From the NCBI GenBank assembly GCA_937915755.1, contig CALGGR010000227.1:1-5843 (forward strand): a stretch of 5,843 bases of DNA, in the 5' to 3' direction. The stretch's first letter is position 1. Each line of letters starts with the position of its first letter. Source of the DNA: an uncultured Fretibacterium sp. GTDB taxonomy: Bacteria; Synergistota; Synergistia; Synergistales; Aminobacteriaceae. A model generated the notes under the pieces. It was given only the letters and a program-made list of their open reading frames with translations, ran no database searches and was not told the DNA's origin. This document shows positions 5,581 through 5,843 of the stretch, in pieces. Both the position numbers and the translations under genes were made by a program.

Positions 5581-5843
5581 ATGCGCAAGATTAAAGATTT
5601 ATGCGTCGTTACCCGCACTTACTCTCAAAACGGACAGGACAAAAAGGTTTGGAAGAATGTTGGCGGTATCTACGTCAATGATGACGGGCAGGAACGTATC
5701 GCTATTGACGCTTTCTTCAACTTCTCCGCTCTCAGGCAGGATAACTCCGACCGCGTCTGGCTCGCTGCTTTTACTCCAAAGCCTAAAGAACAGCTGCAGG
5801 ACAATAGCTCGCATTCTTACGAGGACACCCACGGCTTCCAACC
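5581..5843 (+). CDS. Conserved small phage/mobile-element protein, N-terminal part (3' end outside window)
   Basis: An open frame of 87 codons runs from ATG 5581 to the window end without a stop. AAAGGA at 5567-5572, eight bases upstream, supports the start. The protein begins MRKIKDLCVVTRTYSQNGQDK, then KVWKNVGGIYVNDDGQERIAI, then a FFNFSALRQDNSDRVWLAAFTPK stretch. This layout (a basic start with a D-x-C-V strand, K-x-x-W/R-x-x-VG, then a D-x-x-F-N-F segment and 'R' with a short hydrophobic strand) resembles a small all-beta-looking family common in phages and conjugative elements. Its function is not known to me. There is no membrane segment. Codon use favours C-ending codons, unlike the AT-rich genes at the left of the window. 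Confidence 0.65.
   Translation, partial: MRKIKDLCVVTRTYSQNGQDKKVWKNVGGIYVNDDGQERIAIDAFFNFSALRQDNSDRVWLAAFTPKPKEQLQDNSSHSYEDTHGFQ

Noticed and set aside
5599..5841. Minus-strand open frame opposite the last gene
   Set aside because: The plus-strand frame has a ribosome site and a family-like sequence; the minus frame has neither.

Overview
The window reads as part of a tailed-phage or prophage structural module that is interrupted by a TnpB-type insertion element. All supported genes lie on the + strand. Clear Shine-Dalgarno sites (for example AAAGGAGGTGA before the protease gene) and a PBSX/XkdF-like head module suggest a phage of a Firmicutes-like or related anaerobic bacterium. The host cannot be fixed from sequence alone.

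Layout. Bases 1-159 hold the C-terminal end of an MT-A70 family DNA adenine methyltransferase. It overlaps, through an ATGA junction, a conserved phage protein with a PD-(D/E)XK-like nuclease signature (156-695). After a short gap comes a head-module run: a stand-alone zincin-like HEIGH metallopeptidase (767-1498), a small acidic Cys-containing protein (1511-1816), an XkdF-like prohead protease (1839-2240), an overlapping scaffold-like protein (2224-2988) and an XkdG-like major capsid protein starting at 3014. The capsid gene breaks off after about 206 residues.

The break coincides with a TnpB-only IS200/IS605-superfamily element (about 3632-4994). It has matching subterminal hairpins at both ends, a perfect TATAAT just upstream of tnpB, and no tnpA in view. 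The right flank of the element is not the rest of the capsid gene. It is the 3' part of a phage cytosine-5 DNA methyltransferase, followed by the start of a conserved small phage protein that runs off the window. So one element joins two unrelated, truncated phage genes. This points to recombination between element copies, a deletion next to the element, or an assembly join across a multicopy repeat.

How the genes fit together: the protease, scaffold-like and capsid genes form a classic procapsid assembly and maturation cassette. The two methyltransferases would modify phage DNA, probably against host restriction. The capsid gene as written could not make a functional head. The methyltransferase remnant is also odd: two overlapping reading frames both carry recognisable motifs of the same enzyme family, which suggests indel or deletion decay. 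No CRISPR array, tRNA or rRNA was seen, and no gene-free stretch exceeds 300 bases.
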